20,057 nucleotides of DNA from a virus, in the IMG/VR virus record IMGVR_UViG_3300028394_000382, positions 1 to 20,057 of that record. One strand, 5' to 3'. The notes under the pieces were generated by a model. That model saw only the letters and a list, made by a program, of their open reading frames with translations. It was not told where the DNA came from and made no database searches. The first letter of the stretch is position 1; every line of letters begins with the position of its first letter. Positions 18,011 to 20,057 of the stretch are shown in pieces. The translations under genes were made by a program, and so were the position numbers.

Positions 18011-20057
18011 TGGCATACGACCAAACAAACATGAACCTTGTCGGTAAAGTAGCCGACGTCGGTAGCAACCCAACAACCAATGAAGATCCAAAGGATAAGT
18101 TATCTACGATGCGCTCACGCTTTACAACAGCGTTGTCGGCGTATAGCGAATCCCGCGAAGATGAACTAGATGACCTTCGATTTATGGCTGGTTCTCCAGA
18201 TAATCAATGGCAATGGCCTGCTGACGTATTGGCAACTAGAGGATCTGTTCAAGGACAGACCATCAACGCTAGACCTTGCCTCACTATTAACAAACTGCCT
18301 CAACACGTCAGGCAAGTTACTAACGAACAACGTCAAAATCGACCCTCTGGGAAGGTAATCCCTGCGGATGATAAAGGCGACGTTGAAGTTGCTGAAATCT
18401 TTGATGGCATGGTGCGTCATATAGAGTACATCTCTGATGCGGATGTAGCCTATGATACGGCTTGCGATAATCAAGTCACCTACGGTGAAGGTTATATCCG
18501 TATTTTGACGGAATATTTAAACGATGCAACTTTTGATCAAGACATCCGTATTGGCAGAATCCGTAACGCTTTTAGCGTTTACATGGATCCATTAATTCAA
18601 GACCCATGCGGATCAGACGCAGAATACTGCTTTATTACAGAAGATATACAAAAAGACGAATACGAAAGAGAGTTCCCAGACGCTGCGCCCATCTCATCCA
18701 TGCTAGCGCAAGGTGTAGGTGACTCCTCACTTAGCCAATGGATAAACGAAAACACAATCCGTATAGCTGAATACTTCTATTACAAACATACACCAACTAA
18801 ACTGAATCTGTACCCAGGCAATATGAGCCATTTTGACGGCTCACCTGAAGATAAGCAGATGAAGATGATGGGTTTAAAGCCAATCAAGAGTCGGATGGTC
18901 GATGTTAAAAAAGTCATGTGGATGAAAACCAACGGCTTTGAAGTCCTAGAAGAAAGAGAATGGGCAGGCAAGTTTATTCCTGTCATTCGGGTAGTTGGTA
19001 ACGAATTTGAAGTTGATGGTCGTCTGTATGTATCGGGCTTGGTTCGAAACGCTAAAGATGCCCAAAGAATGTATAATTACTGGGTTAGCCAAGAAGCTGA
19101 AATGTTGGCCTTGGCACCAAAAGCACCGTTTATTGGTTACGGCGGTCAGTTTGAAGGCTATGAGCAGAATTGGAAAACGGCTAATACAACCAACTGGCCT
19201 TATTTAGAAATTAACCCAGATGTAACGGACGGCGCAGGCGCAGTATTGCCATTACCGCAACGCGCCCAACCGCCAATGGCATCGAGTGGGCTATTGCAAG
19301 CAAAAGCTGGCGCATCCGATGACATTAAATCTACCACAGGCCAATACGACTCGAGCTTAGGTGCCACAAGCAACGAACGCTCAGGTCGGGCTATCCTGGC
19401 AAGAGAGAAACAAGGCGACACAGGTACTTATCACTATGTTGATAATCTATCTAGGGCTATTCGCCATGTAACTCGACAACTAGTCGATATGATCCCTAAA
19501 ATCTATGATACCGAGCGTATTGCAAGGATTGTAGGCTTAGATGGTGAAGTCGATATGGTGAAGATTAACCCAATGCAACCTGAAGCCGTCAAGAAAATCA
19601 TTGATGAGCAGGGCATGGTAATCGAAAAAGTCTATAACCCTAGCGTTGGTACATACGATGTAGTTGTTACTACTGGCCCAAGCTACATGACTAAGCGCCA
19701 AGAGGCATTAGATGCAATGAGCCAACTGTTGCAAGGCAATCCGCAACTTTGGTCGGTAGCTGGCGATCTGTTCGTTAAGAATATGGATTGGCCTGGCGCA
19801 CAAGAAATGGCAAAACGCTTTGCTAAAACAATTGATCCAAAATTAATGCAAGACGACGATAAACCCCCTGAGCTACAGGCTGCTGAACAACAGATTCAAG
19901 CAATGGGCCAAGAACTCGACCAATTACAAGGGATGTTACAAAATGTTAATAAATCAATGGAAGCTCAAGATCTCCAACGTAAAGAATTTGAAGCCACTAT
20001 TAAAGCGTTTGATGCAGAAACTAAGAGACTTACTGCCGTTCAAGCGTCCATGACACC
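18010..20057 (+). CDS. P22-like portal protein, 3' end outside the window
   Basis: Open from the ATG at 18010 to the window edge, 682 complete codons with no stop. The start overlaps the previous gene (TAATG). Landmarks of the P22-type portal family: an early LSTMRSRFTTALSAYSESREDELDDLRFMAGSPDNQW block, RPCLTINKLPQHVRQVTNEQRQNRP, the IRNAFSVYMDPLIQDPCGSDAEYCFITEDI stretch, and GATSNERSGRAILAREKQGDTGTYHYVDNL. A Gln/Glu-rich coiled coil begins near the visible end (QAAEQQIQAMGQELDQLQGMLQNV), like the barrel or C-terminal helix of this family. It forms the dodecameric DNA channel at the head vertex and the docking site for TerL. Confidence 0.93.
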   Translation, partial: MAYDQTNMNLVGKVADVGSNPTTNEDPKDKLSTMRSRFTTALSAYSESREDELDDLRFMAGSPDNQWQWPADVLATRGSVQGQTINARPCLTINKLPQHVRQVTNEQRQNRPSGKVIPADDKGDVEVAEIFDGMVRHIEYISDADVAYDTACDNQVTYGEGYIRILTEYLNDATFDQDIRIGRIRNAFSVYMDPLIQDPCGSDAEYCFITEDIQKDEYEREFPDAAPISSMLAQGVGDSSLSQWINENTIRIAEYFYYKHTPTKLNLYPGNMSHFDGSPEDKQMKMMGLKPIKSRMVDVKKVMWMKTNGFEVLEEREWAGKFIPVIRVVGNEFEVDGRLYVSGLVRNAKDAQRMYNYWVSQEAEMLALAPKAPFIGYGGQFEGYEQNWKTANTTNWPYLEINPDVTDGAGAVLPLPQRAQPPMASSGLLQAKAGASDDIKSTTGQYDSSLGATSNERSGRAILAREKQGDTGTYHYVDNLSRAIRHVTRQLVDMIPKIYDTERIARIVGLDGEVDMVKINPMQPEAVKKIIDEQGMVIEKVYNPSVGTYDVVVTTGPSYMTKRQEALDAMSQLLQGNPQLWSVAGDLFVKNMDWPGAQEMAKRFAKTIDPKLMQDDDKPPELQAAEQQIQAMGQELDQLQGMLQNVNKSMEAQDLQRKEFEATIKAFDAETKRLTAVQASMT

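Noticed and set aside
1-20057. Temperate phage or prophage
   Set aside because: No integrase, excisionase, CI-like repressor or attachment site is seen in the window. The rest of the genome is not visible, so this is absence of evidence only.

Overview
The window is a stretch of a tailed double-stranded DNA phage (Caudoviricetes). It holds a lysis cassette, a replication module and the start of the packaging and head module (small and large terminase, P22-like portal). There is no integrase, CI-like repressor, tRNA, rRNA, insertion sequence or CRISPR array. The P22-type portal suggests a podovirus-like virion. A secretion-signal-free GH108 endolysin with a short multi-TM holin fits a Gram-negative host. 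The exact host cannot be read from the sequence. Nearly all genes are joined by ATGA, GTGA or TAATG overlaps, so translation is probably coupled throughout.

Layout. (1) Bases 2-1305, plus strand: the end of a lysis block (two small TM/coiled-coil proteins, a holin-like protein, a GH108 endolysin). (2) Bases 4918-1297, minus strand: a 12-gene early-type operon with a VRR-NUC nuclease, an SNF2-type helicase and a run of very small genes. These include a lone sigma-70 region-4-like protein, a 25-residue Cys4 miniprotein and an HNH-AP2 endonuclease. It converges on, and overlaps, the endolysin gene. (3) Bases 4995-11230, plus strand, divergent from (2): a DUF2800 RecB/Cas4-like nuclease, an unknown possible ssDNA-binding protein, a family A DNA polymerase and a primase-SF3 helicase fusion. 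(4) Bases 11231-11610: AT-rich DNA with iteron-like 16-bp repeats, ending in a strong minus-strand terminator. (5) Bases 14157-11611, minus strand: an AT-rich four-gene cassette encoding an amidoligase with a Cys4 zinc knuckle, a class II glutamine-amidotransferase-like protein and two tiny membrane proteins. (6) Bases 14158-14832: a non-coding region packed with DnaA-box-like 9-mers and competing hairpins. (7) Bases 14833-20057, plus strand: a terminase-small-like protein, an unknown protein, terminase large subunit, three small basic proteins and a truncated portal gene. If the genome is circular or circularly permuted, block (7) would run round into block (1), the usual head-to-lysis order.

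Working model. Blocks (2) and (3) together form a known type of phage replication set (DUF2800, PolA, primase-helicase, VRR-NUC, SNF2 helicase), driven from the divergent gap at 4919-4994. Block (5) is the least ordinary part. It is a phage amide-bond-forming pair, separately transcribed and bracketed by two different repeat arrays, either of which could be a replication origin or an operator cluster. Its target cannot be read from sequence.
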